Made by a program: the position numbers and the translations under genes. The notes under the pieces were generated by a model, which saw nothing but the letters and a program-made list of their open reading frames with translations, did no database searches and was not told the origin of the DNA. A stretch of DNA of 9,212 nt from an uncultured Clostridium sp. (GTDB taxonomy: Bacteria; Bacillota; Clostridia; Lachnospirales; Lachnospiraceae), in assembly GCA_945946715.1 (NCBI GenBank), contig CAMEWU010000089.1, positions 1 through 9,212 of the forward strand. The letters are read 5' to 3'. Below, piece by piece: positions 1-5,970 of this stretch; position 1 is the first letter of the stretch, and each line of letters starts with the position of its first letter.

Positions 1-480
1 CATGAGATTCCCTGTGATATTGACTACCAGCTTTGTATCCCTATTGCAGAGGAGAAGCAGGGAATTGTATATGTATTATCTTATCTGGAACAATTGGCAA
101 TAGAGAATCTCTTTTTGTCCTATTTTGAAAAAGAGGCTATGAGGGCTGTGCTAATTCGCTATTGTCCGGATTACAGAGGTTTGTTAATTAACCTATATGA
201 GCCGATTGTAACCAACGCCATTGGTTGTGCTTTACTGAATAAAGGGTTTCATGAATTGGTATGCTCGGAGAAAGAACAGGAAGCTTTAACAGCATTATTT
301 GAAAATCTTACTAGAGAGGAGATAACCGATTGCATACGGAATGGAGCTGAAACTGTGTTGAAACAGATATCCTGCGATAACCGGAGGGAAGAAGAGTTGA
401 TAGAACGATATGGGAGTGAGCTGGTGGCAAGGATTGCAGGTGTGAAGGATGTGGGTGGAATGGCTGGAATCTTTTTGTAG
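1..480 (+). CDS. DUF6179-like protein, C-terminal part (5' end outside window)
   Basis: Frame 1 is open from the first base to the TAG at 478-480, giving 159 visible residues. The gene therefore begins upstream, and the first internal start-like codon (TTG at 94) should not be used. The fragment is soluble and helical with no membrane segment. It opens with a 'DYQLCIP..EE.QGI.Y' stretch, followed by 'RGLLINLYEPIVTNAIGCALL' and a charged helical region, and ends in a hydrophobic tail. This reminds me of DUF6179, a clostridial family of unknown function whose members are several hundred residues long, so only the C-terminal third would be visible. The family name is from memory and could be wrong; the coding call itself is firm. 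No function can be assigned. A small inverted repeat follows 12 nt after the stop. Confidence 0.8.
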   Translation, partial: HEIPCDIDYQLCIPIAEEKQGIVYVLSYLEQLAIENLFLSYFEKEAMRAVLIRYCPDYRGLLINLYEPIVTNAIGCALLNKGFHELVCSEKEQEALTALFENLTREEITDCIRNGAETVLKQISCDNRREEELIERYGSELVARIAGVKDVGGMAGIFL

Positions 481-492
481 AATATATTCTTC

Positions 493-507
493 TCTACGGT
501 TTGTAGA
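493..507. repeat. Small inverted repeat TCTAC-N5-GTAGA, copy 1
   Basis: TCTAC GGTTT GTAGA is a perfect 5-bp palindrome with a 5-nt spacer, 12 nt after the stop of the first gene. A near-identical copy (TCTAC GGAGT GTAGA) lies at 1926-1940, 13 nt after the stop of another gene. No U-tract follows, so it is not an ordinary terminator. It could be a weak operator-like dyad or a fragment of a dispersed element. Confidence 0.4.
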
Positions 508-570
508 TTGATGGAAAAAGAATCTGAGTATAGAATCAACTTATAATATAGTAAAGGAGAAGCAAATATT

Positions 571-1003
571 ATGAGTTATCAGTGCATTGAGTGTATCAAT
601 CGGTGAATTGCTGACCGGTGAATATCGAACAAATGAAAATGTGTCAGGAAACATGAAAAAAGTGCAATTCTATGTTTGCCCGATTTGTGGAAATATTATT
701 ACGGCAGTTGGTTCCGGTAGTTACTCTTGTTGTGGTATTACTTTGCCAAAGCAAGAGGCAGAAGCGTGTGATGCCAGTCATTTGATTGAAGTCGAGACGG
801 TAGATAACGAGTATCATATAACCATTAATCATTCTATGGAAAAGAATCACTATATCTCATTTGTTGCATATATTACTTCAAGTAATGTGGAAGTCGTAAA
901 GCTTTACCCGGAACAGGATATATCTGTGAGGTTCCGGAAAAAGGGGCATGGGTATATTTATGCGTTTTGTAATAGACATGGAATGTTTTCGGTATCGTTA
1001 TAG
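571..1003 (+). pseudogene. Decayed HTH regulator with desulfoferrodoxin-like C-terminal domain; HTH half deleted
   Basis: An AAAGGAG ribosome binding site (554-560) precedes ATG 571, which encodes MSYQC and reaches TGA at 604-606. From about 584 a different frame reads A-LSVSIGELLTGE and continues for about 139 residues to TAG 1001-1003. That frame holds a Cys cluster (YVCPICGN...SCCGI), HxxE-like residues and a 'NRHGMFS' ending. In clostridial relatives I know, MSYQ-type N-termini start an XRE helix-turn-helix of about 60 residues that joins LSVSxxELLxGE and then this zinc-ribbon/desulfoferrodoxin-like domain. Both ends survive here, but the HTH core is missing and the frame is shifted, which is best explained by one internal deletion at about 580-584. 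The C-terminal piece could only start from TTG 587, which has no ribosome binding site. The domain assignment rests on family memory. Confidence 0.75.
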
Positions 1004-1213
1004 AGTCGTGATGCGTTTGCGAAGCTCTATTCCAGTCAGTATGTGGATGGACCGATATCGTATCAGAAAATGTTATTTGACATTACAGTTTTATGCACCT
1101 ATATTTATGTTACTAACGCTTTGCGACAGGGAGCCGGATAGAGAGAATGAAGCGATAAACCTTTTGGAAAAACATTTTAGACGATTTAGTTCTATTTACG
1201 GAGGTACAGTTTG
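1004..1213 (+). pseudogene. Frameshifted gene remnant, unidentified (possible regulator C-terminus)
   Basis: Right after the TAG at 1003 the same frame stays open for 45 codons with a protein-like, helix-rich sequence (SRDAFAKLYSSQYVDG... then LCTYIYVTNALRQGAG) and stops at TAG 1139-1141. The next frame continues plausibly as RENEAINLLEKHF...IYGGTV to TGA 1211-1213. Skipping the single T at 1139 joins the two parts into one sentence-like sequence (GAG-RENEA). There is no start codon with a ribosome binding site, so this is the 3' part of a lost gene. Its helical nature and position directly before an oxidoreductase would fit the ligand-binding half of a TetR-type regulator, but I cannot identify it. 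The last codons carry the ribosome binding site of the next gene. Confidence 0.5.
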
Positions 1214-1912
1214 ATGAAAATAGTTATGCTTAATGGACAAAATCATAAAGGAAGTACTTATAATATTGGTCGTATTATTGCTGATAAAATCGAGGGAGAT
1301 AATGAAATTACCGAATTCTTTTTTCCAAGAGATTTGAATCATTTTTGTGCGGGATGTTACATGTGTATTGAAGACGTATCGATGTGTCCTTTTTATTCTG
1401 AAAAAGAGAAGATTATTGATGCAATAGATACAGCAGATATTCTTATTGTTACTACGCCGACTTATTGTATGCATATGTCAGCACCGCTCAAGTCATTCTT
1501 CGATTTGACTTTTGATATGTGGATGCCTCACAGACCGATGAAATCAATGTTTAGTAAGAAGGCAGTTATTGTATCTACATCGGCAGGAAGTGGGGTGAAA
1601 TCGGCAATGAAGGATGTCGAGGATTGCTTGTTCTATATGGGGGTGCCAAAGATAATCAAATATGGTATTGCAGTTCAGGCTATGAATTGGGATGGCGTTG
1701 CAACTGATAAGAAAAATATAATAGATAAGAAAGCAAATATAATAGCTAAGAAACTGTGTTCAAAAAGCAAACCGTCAGTAGGAATAAAGACAAGAATTGT
1801 ATTTAATATAATGGGTATGATGCAGAAGAAGGGATGGAATTCTTCACAGGTTGAGACAGAATATTGGAAAGAAAATGGCTGGCTTGATGGAAAGAAACCA
1901 TGGAATATATAG
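1214..1912 (+). CDS. Flavodoxin-fold NAD(P)H-dependent oxidoreductase (FMN reductase family)
   Basis: This 232-residue cytosolic protein has the flavodoxin-like fold of NADPH-dependent FMN reductases. The first strand and phosphate-binding loop read 'MKIVMLNGQNHKGSTYNIG' (residues 1-19), the usual FMN phosphate site. A Cys-rich segment CAGCYMC (45-51) plus C58 follows, as in iron-sulfur flavoprotein-like relatives. 'TPTYCMHMSAPLKSFFD' (81-97) is the classic flavin-ring loop. The C-terminal tail, with a WKENGWL-type sequence, is typical of the longer clostridial members. The start is ATG 1214, which has GGAGG at 1200-1204 (9 nt spacing); TTG one codon earlier is not needed. Predicted role is FMN-dependent transfer of electrons from NAD(P)H to an unknown acceptor. 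The upstream remnant may be what is left of its regulator. Confidence 0.88.
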   Translation: MKIVMLNGQNHKGSTYNIGRIIADKIEGDNEITEFFFPRDLNHFCAGCYMCIEDVSMCPFYSEKEKIIDAIDTADILIVTTPTYCMHMSAPLKSFFDLTFDMWMPHRPMKSMFSKKAVIVSTSAGSGVKSAMKDVEDCLFYMGVPKIIKYGIAVQAMNWDGVATDKKNIIDKKANIIAKKLCSKSKPSVGIKTRIVFNIMGMMQKKGWNSSQVETEYWKENGWLDGKKPWNI

Positions 1913-1924
1913 TATGATATTTTT

Positions 1925-1977
1925 ATCTACGGAGTGTAGAATCCGCATAAATTTACCATCTTCTACGTTCCGTGGGT
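1925..1977 (+). repeat. Wobble-paired inverted repeat / RNA hairpin, containing TCTAC-N5-GTAGA copy 2
   Basis: ACGGAGTGTAGAA (1929-1941) pairs with TTCTACGTTCCGT (1961-1973). All 13 positions pair in + strand RNA, two of them as G-U wobbles. The stem extends outward to 1925/1977 with two further G-U pairs, leaving a 19-nt loop. On the minus strand the wobbles would be A-C mismatches, so the structure favours + strand RNA. No U-tract follows. The 5' arm itself contains the palindrome TCTAC GGAGT GTAGA (1926-1940), a second copy of the repeat at 493-507. Confidence 0.5.
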
Positions 1978-2039
1978 GTGAATTAAAATGCCCTATGAGA
2001 AAGCGAAAGAGTGGGTTTTGAAATAATGGAGGAACATCA

Positions 2040-2831
2040 ATGCTAATCAAAAATAAAGATATTGATGCAGGAAAAGCATTTGATTGGGGAAGGACCTCAG
2101 AAGAATATGCAAAATATCGGGATATTTATCCACAGGAATTCTATCAGAAAATCGTGGATAGAAAGCTGTGTATAGAAGGACAAAATGTACTGGATTTGGG
2201 AACCGGAACAGGAGTTTTGCCTAGAAACATGTATCGGTATGGAGCAAAATGGACAGGTACAGATATTTCAGAGAATCAAATTGAGCAGGCAAAACGATTA
2301 TCAGCACAAGCAGGCATGAATATTGAGTATTTGACTGTTCCCACAGAAGATATTGATTTTCCGGATGAGACGTTCGATGTCATTACTGCATGCCAGTGCT
2401 TTTGGTATTTTAATCATGAAACTGTTATGCCGAAGCTGGCAAGAGTATTAAAAGAAGATGGTAAATTGCTGATTTTATATATGGCATGGTTACCATTTGA
2501 AGATCCGATAGCAGGAGCCAGTGAAGACCTAGTATTGAAATATAGTTCTAATTGGTCAGGAGCAGGGGAAATCAGAAAGCCAATATGGATTCCCGATGTT
2601 GTATATGAAACCTTTGAAATGGAGGAGCATGAAGAATATGATATCATGGTGCCTTTTACAAAGGAATCTTGGCATGGCAGGATGCGTGCGTGCCGTGGCG
2701 TTGGAGCATCGTTGCCCAAAGAGGAATTGGAACGTTGGGATAAAGAACATAGAGATTTGCTGGAACAAATTGCACCGGAGACATTTGAGGTGTTGCATTA
2801 TGCAGCGTTAACGGTGTTAAAGAAGAAGTAG
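2040..2831 (+). CDS. Class I SAM-dependent methyltransferase
   Basis: This 263-residue soluble protein has a Rossmann-type Methyltransf_11/25 core. The SAM-binding motif I is VLDLGTGTGVL (residues 50-60), and the acidic motif II end is GTDIS (73-77), whose Asp75 should bind the ribose hydroxyls. Later motifs are 'FPDETFDVITACQCFWYF' and the post-core 'ARVLKEDGKLLILYMAW'. The N-terminal 'DWGRTSEEYAKYRDIYP' is a common lid region of such enzymes. The C-terminal half, rich in Trp, Glu and Arg, probably forms the substrate cap. The substrate cannot be read from the sequence; small-molecule targets are more likely than DNA or rRNA because no such recognition motif is seen. ATG 2040 has GGAGG at 2028-2032 (7 nt). 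The hipB promoter lies immediately downstream. Confidence 0.9.
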   Translation: MLIKNKDIDAGKAFDWGRTSEEYAKYRDIYPQEFYQKIVDRKLCIEGQNVLDLGTGTGVLPRNMYRYGAKWTGTDISENQIEQAKRLSAQAGMNIEYLTVPTEDIDFPDETFDVITACQCFWYFNHETVMPKLARVLKEDGKLLILYMAWLPFEDPIAGASEDLVLKYSSNWSGAGEIRKPIWIPDVVYETFEMEEHEEYDIMVPFTKESWHGRMRACRGVGASLPKEELERWDKEHRDLLEQIAPETFEVLHYAALTVLKKK

Positions 2832-2835
2832 TGTA

Positions 2836-2865
2836 TTGACATAGCCGAACGACGAAGATTATAAT
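2836..2865 (+). promoter_or_regulatory. Sigma-A promoter of the hipBA operon
   Basis: A perfect -35 TTGACA (2836-2841) and a perfect -10 TATAAT (2860-2865) are separated by 18 nt. Transcription should start near 2872, giving a leader of about 75 nt before the hipB ATG at 2947. One operator copy lies inside the spacer, so repressor binding would block RNA polymerase directly. Confidence 0.85.
2843..2854. promoter_or_regulatory. Operator O1 of hipBA
   Basis: AGCCG-AA-CGACG, one of three copies of a dyad with consensus AGYCG-NN-CGRCT. It sits between the -35 and -10 hexamers. Its outer half-site base is imperfect (final G for T). Likely bound by the HipB-type repressor encoded downstream (inference from HipBA autoregulation). 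Confidence 0.65.
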
Positions 2866-2881
2866 AAAGATATGATAACTA

Positions 2882-2893
2882 AGTCGTTCGGCT
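2882..2893. promoter_or_regulatory. Operator O2 of hipBA
   Basis: AGTCG-TT-CGGCT, downstream of the predicted transcription start. Eleven of its bases (2883-2893) are the exact reverse complement of O1 (2843-2853). Its centre lies 39 bp from O1 and 38 bp from O3. In readthrough transcripts from upstream, O1 and O2 would pair as an 11-bp stem followed by TAATTTTT, which might also act as a weak terminator for the methyltransferase gene. Confidence 0.65.
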
Positions 2894-2919
2894 TAATTTT
2901 TGGTTTCATTCTTAAATTT

Positions 2920-2931
2920 AGTCGAACGACT
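2920..2931. promoter_or_regulatory. Operator O3 of hipBA
   Basis: AGTCG-AA-CGACT is the perfect version of the dyad (5-bp arms, AA centre). It lies 5 nt upstream of the hipB ribosome binding site GGAGG (2937-2941). It can also pair with O2 in the leader RNA (9 bp, 2882-2890 with 2923-2931). Confidence 0.65.
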
Positions 2932-2946
2932 AATTTGGAGGTATTG

Positions 2947-3159
2947 ATGAAGATATTAGATTCAAAGGATTTGGGGAAACGGATTCGAGAACGTAGAAAG
3001 GAATTACAATATACACAGGCATATTTATCTGAATTTACAGGTTTTAGTGTCAGTTTTATTTCTGATGTGGAAAATGGGAAACCGACAGTTGAATTTGAAA
3101 AAACATTAAGACTTATGCATGTTTTAGGATTGGATTTACTTGTGGAAGTGAGGGGATAA
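2947..3159 (+). CDS. hipB: HipB-like antitoxin / XRE-family repressor
   Basis: This 70-residue protein is essentially one XRE helix-turn-helix. Residues 7-45 hold 'LGKRIRERRKEL..TQAYLSEFTGFSVSFISDVENGKPT', with the recognition helix at about 34-41. A short 'LLVEVRG' tail matches the beta-strand that forms the dimer lid in HipB proteins. ATG 2947 is chosen over the in-frame ATG at 2872: it has GGAGG at 2937-2941, the domain starts right there, and 2872 lies at the predicted transcription start with no ribosome binding site. It ends 1 nt before hipA, the classic antitoxin-then-toxin order. It probably neutralises HipA and represses its own promoter through the three AGYCG-NN-CGRCT dyads. The pairing with HipA makes the call firm; operator binding is inferred. 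Confidence 0.88.
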   Translation: MKILDSKDLGKRIRERRKELQYTQAYLSEFTGFSVSFISDVENGKPTVEFEKTLRLMHVLGLDLLVEVRG

Positions 3160-3160
3160 T

Positions 3161-4477
3161 ATGTCTGTAAAGTTGTCTGTATATATAGAAATAGACGGAA
3201 GTGATATTTACGTTGGAATGCTATCAGGGACGAATGCAGAGGATACGGTATTTTCATATGCAGATGAATATCTAAATAGAAAAAATTGTCAACCAATTTC
3301 GATTAGTTTACCATTAACAGAGCAATCATTTAGTGTGAAACAAACGAGGACATATTTTGAAGGACTTCTCCCGGAAGGCTTTACAAGAAAATGTGTTGCA
3401 AAGCATTTGCAGGCAGATGAAAAGGATTATTTGTCTATTTTGTCTGTTTTGGGTAGTGAATGTTTGGGTGCAATTAAGATTATACCTGAAGGTAGATCAA
3501 GTAATCAGGTAGGTTACACACGATTGACGGAACAGGAAGTGAGGTGCTTGGCAGAGGAAGGGGTAACAGAATCCGTACAGCTTGTTACAAAAGCACACCT
3601 GTCACTGACTGGTGCATCAGGAAAGGTTGGTTTATATTATGATCAGAAAAAGGTACAGTGGTATCTGCCGGTTGGGACTGCTCCAAGTACGCATATTGTT
3701 AAGCAGAGTCATGTCAGGATCAAAAAAATTGTTGCAAATGAGCAACTTTGTTTATTGACAGCAAAAAAATTAGGCATTGATGTTCCGGAAAGTTTTATCT
3801 TTAAGACTGAATCATCAAGTGATGAAGCGGTACTATTTGTTACAAAACGTTATGATAGAATAATTGATGATGAATGTAAAAAACTAAATGGATTGAAAGT
3901 ACCATTTCGTTTGCATCAAGAGGATTTTTCTCAGGCTTTGGGAATTCCGGCTGAGGATAAATATGAAAAAAACGAACAGGGATATTTGCAACAGATGTTT
4001 GCACTGCTTCGAAAGTATTCCTTAGATCCAATCGCAGATCAGTTGAAACTGTGGGATATTGTGATATTTAATTATCTAATAGGAAATACGGATAATCATA
4101 TTAAGAACTTATCATTACTATATAGTAAGGATTTGAGAACGGTTTGTCTTGCACCTGCTTATGATATTATTAGTACGGTGATTTATGAAAGTAGTTCCGA
4201 AAATATGTCTGTGTCAATTGGAGGACTCTATAATTTAAGAGAAATTAAGCGGGAAAACTTTGCCAAGGAAGCACAAAAGGTTGGTTTGGGAAAAGGTATA
4301 GCTATGAAGCATTTTGATAAGATGGTATCGAACTTTGAATCTGCTCTTAACGCTGCTACCAGAGAATTGGAAAAAGAGGGAGAACGATATGCGTCTGAGA
4401 TTCGAAAGCAGATTTTACAAAATGGAGGAATAGCAAATTGTACTAAAATGATAGGAGAAGACAAAGGATGGAACTAA
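3161..4477 (+). CDS. hipA: HipA-like serine/threonine kinase toxin
   Basis: This 438-residue protein has the length and layout of full HipA: an N-terminal HipA_N/couple region (about 5-110) and a C-terminal kinase core. Visible motifs are LSLTGASGK (147-155, the loop that carries the autophosphorylated Ser in E. coli HipA), STHIVKQ (176-182) with the likely ATP lysine K181, KRYDR (229-233), HQEDFSQALG (252-261), the catalytic loop NYLIGNTDNHIKN (304-316) with D311 and N316, and metal-binding LAPAYDI (330-336) with D335. All catalytic residues are present, so it should be active. E. coli HipA phosphorylates glutamyl-tRNA synthetase and causes growth arrest; the target here is unknown. The glutamine common in the GAQxK loop is replaced by Ser (GASGK). 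It has a GAGGGG-type ribosome binding site inside the end of hipB, and its 3' end overlaps the next gene by 10 nt. Confidence 0.92.
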   Translation: MSVKLSVYIEIDGSDIYVGMLSGTNAEDTVFSYADEYLNRKNCQPISISLPLTEQSFSVKQTRTYFEGLLPEGFTRKCVAKHLQADEKDYLSILSVLGSECLGAIKIIPEGRSSNQVGYTRLTEQEVRCLAEEGVTESVQLVTKAHLSLTGASGKVGLYYDQKKVQWYLPVGTAPSTHIVKQSHVRIKKIVANEQLCLLTAKKLGIDVPESFIFKTESSSDEAVLFVTKRYDRIIDDECKKLNGLKVPFRLHQEDFSQALGIPAEDKYEKNEQGYLQQMFALLRKYSLDPIADQLKLWDIVIFNYLIGNTDNHIKNLSLLYSKDLRTVCLAPAYDIISTVIYESSSENMSVSIGGLYNLREIKRENFAKEAQKVGLGKGIAMKHFDKMVSNFESALNAATRELEKEGERYASEIRKQILQNGGIANCTKMIGEDKGWN

Positions 4478-4839
4478 CACAATTTTTTAAGAGTATCATT
4501 GATGAAGATTCTTGTGCAGTGGTGATTTGCAACATGGAGCATGAGATTATCTATATGAATCCGTCGGCAGGTGAACGCTATGCAAAACGCGGCGGGCTTG
4601 ATTTAATTGGAAAAAACTTGTTGGATTGCCATAATCCTCAATCGGTTATCATGATAAATAAAGTGGTTGAGTGGTTTATGGAAAGTAAAGAGCATAACCG
4701 TATGTATACCTTTTATAATGAGAAGGAAAACAAAGATGTGTATATGGTTGCACTTCGGGATGAACAGGGCGAACTGATTGGCTATTATGAGAAGCACGAG
4801 TATCGGAATAGAGAGCAGGGTGAACCATATGATTTTTGA
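4468..4839 (+). CDS. Small stand-alone PAS-domain protein
   Basis: This 123-residue cytosolic protein consists of one PAS fold. 'SCAVVICNMEHEIIYMNPSAGERY' (15-38) is the typical first PAS strands and helix, followed by 'GLDLIGKNLLDCHNPQS' (43-59) and a closing strand pair 'VYMVALRDEQGELIGYYEKHEY'. No kinase, cyclase or DNA-binding domain is attached, so it probably senses a ligand, redox state or partner and acts through protein contact. H55 and C54 in the conserved-looking CHNP motif could bind a cofactor, which is speculative. ATG 4468 lies inside the hipA 3' end (10-nt overlap), with AGGAG at 4452-4456, and its own end overlaps the acetyltransferase by 11 nt. This implies translational coupling with both neighbours. 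Confidence 0.8.
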   Translation: MELTQFFKSIIDEDSCAVVICNMEHEIIYMNPSAGERYAKRGGLDLIGKNLLDCHNPQSVIMINKVVEWFMESKEHNRMYTFYNEKENKDVYMVALRDEQGELIGYYEKHEYRNREQGEPYDF

Positions 4840-5593
4840 GGTGAAAAGTAATAAACGGATAGAAGCATTATTTGCCGGCTGGCAGGAAACCTTGATTTGG
4901 TCCTGCTTGCAAAATATTATGGGACATTTATATGCAGATTCGGAAGAACAACCGAATTGTGCTATGGTATTGCAGGGAGATTTTTGCCTTTTCACTGGCG
5001 AGCCCAATGAAGAACTGGTGACTTACAAACCGGACTGGTGTCAGCAGAACTTCGTGATTATGGTTCCGGGGGATGAAAGTTGGGCAGCTTTGATTGAACA
5101 GGTATATGGCGACCGGGCAAAGAAGGTAGAGCGATATGCAATCAAAAAAGAACCGGGAGTGTTCCACAAAGAAAAATTACAGAAGATTGTGAAAGACTTA
5201 CCGCCGGAATATGAACTTACCATGATGAATAAGACATTATTTTATGAATGTAAGAAAATCGACTGGTGCAGGGATTGGGTGTCACAATATGAGGATTATG
5301 AAATGTATCAAAAATATGGCTTGGGAGCAGTTATCCTGAGGAATGGAGATATTGTGTCCGGGGCTTCCTCTTATTCCGGTTATCAGGGCGGTATTGAAAT
5401 CCAAATTGATACCAAGGAGTCTTATCGGAGAAAAGGACTTGCCTATATCTGCGGAGCAAAGTTGATTCTGGAGTGTTTGGAACGTGGGTGGTATCCAAGT
5501 TGGGATGCACAGAATCTATGTTCCGTTGCTTTGGCAGAGAAATTGGGTTATCATTTTGATCATGCGTACCCGGCATATGAGATAAAGTGGTAA
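4829..5593 (+). CDS. GNAT-family N-acetyltransferase (PF12746-like)
   Basis: This 254-residue protein has the two-part layout of the GNAT_acetyltran (PF12746) family: a divergent N-terminal half (about 1-125) and a C-terminal acetyl-CoA-binding GNAT fold. Motif A appears as 'IDTKESYRRKGLAYICGAKLI' (193-213), with RRKGLA as the R/Q-x-x-G-x-G/A pyrophosphate loop. Motif B appears as 'WDAQNLCSVALAEKLGY' (225-241). Substrate unknown. ATG 4829 is preferred to the upstream in-frame start at 4778 because the family N-terminus begins here, an AGGG-type ribosome binding site lies at about 4816, and the resulting 11-nt overlap with the PAS gene is typical of coupled genes. As the last gene of the hipBA-led operon it could modify a target, or detoxify, under the same control. 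That link is inference. Confidence 0.85.
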   Translation: MIFEVKSNKRIEALFAGWQETLIWSCLQNIMGHLYADSEEQPNCAMVLQGDFCLFTGEPNEELVTYKPDWCQQNFVIMVPGDESWAALIEQVYGDRAKKVERYAIKKEPGVFHKEKLQKIVKDLPPEYELTMMNKTLFYECKKIDWCRDWVSQYEDYEMYQKYGLGAVILRNGDIVSGASSYSGYQGGIEIQIDTKESYRRKGLAYICGAKLILECLERGWYPSWDAQNLCSVALAEKLGYHFDHAYPAYEIKW

Positions 5594-5651
5594 AATGAAA
5601 TAAATGCAGTAAGAGTAAAGAAAAATAAGTTTTGGAGGAGAATACTTAATT

Positions 5652-5966
5652 ATGATGGCATTTATTATATGGGCAATAATAGGTTTAATATTTGTAGGAC
5701 TAGGAGTACTGGCGTTCTTTTCTAAGAAACCAATGGGATTTTGGGCAAATGCAGAGATGTTTCAAGTGTCAGATACGAAAAGATATAATCATACCATGGG
5801 AATCATGTGGTGCATCTTTGGTTTGGTATTTATTTTGCTGGGATTGCCTTTGCTTGCGGGAGAGAATTCACCATACATAATGCTTTCAGTTGTAGGAGTT
5901 ATGCTCGAAGTGATTGTGTTCATGGTGATTTATGTATTAGTGATTGAGAAGAAATATAGGAAATAG
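5652..5966 (+). CDS. Small three-helix membrane protein, unknown function
   Basis: This 104-residue protein has three predicted membrane helices (about 3-23, 48-68 and 73-97). Between helices 1 and 2 lies a polar loop 'SKKPMGFWANAEMFQVSDTKRYNHT', and the tail EKKYRK is short and basic. The loop pattern is shared with small clostridial membrane proteins of the SdpI/DUF3784-like kind, but I do not recognise a characterised family. GGAGGAG at 5634-5640 precedes ATG 5652 by 11 nt; ATG 5655 is an equally possible start. It ends 4 nt before the decayed HTH gene, so the two were probably co-transcribed. No catalytic motif is visible. Confidence 0.75.
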   Translation: MMAFIIWAIIGLIFVGLGVLAFFSKKPMGFWANAEMFQVSDTKRYNHTMGIMWCIFGLVFILLGLPLLAGENSPYIMLSVVGVMLEVIVFMVIYVLVIEKKYRK

Positions 5967-5970
5967 GCTT

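Noticed and set aside
542..547. TATAAT upstream of the decayed regulator as a promoter
   Set aside because: No acceptable -35 hexamer at 16-19 nt spacing; TTGATG at 508-513 is 28 nt away.
948..1214. 88-aa open frame across the end of the decayed regulator
   Set aside because: Its first half is a shadow of the desulfoferrodoxin-like domain; only its last 25 codons look protein-like, as part of the frameshifted remnant.
1988..2026. 12-codon open frame MPYEKAKEWVLK before the methyltransferase
   Set aside because: Too short, no ribosome binding site, stop codon just upstream in frame; possibly a gene scrap but not supportable.
2859..3296. 145-aa minus-strand open frame opposite hipB/hipA
   Set aside because: It lies across the promoter, all operators and hipB, has no ribosome binding site, and its sequence looks like a shadow of the strong + strand genes.
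4603..5007. 134-aa minus-strand open frame
   Set aside because: Antisense to the overlapping PAS and GNAT genes, both of which have clear family motifs; no ribosome binding site and no recognisable domain.
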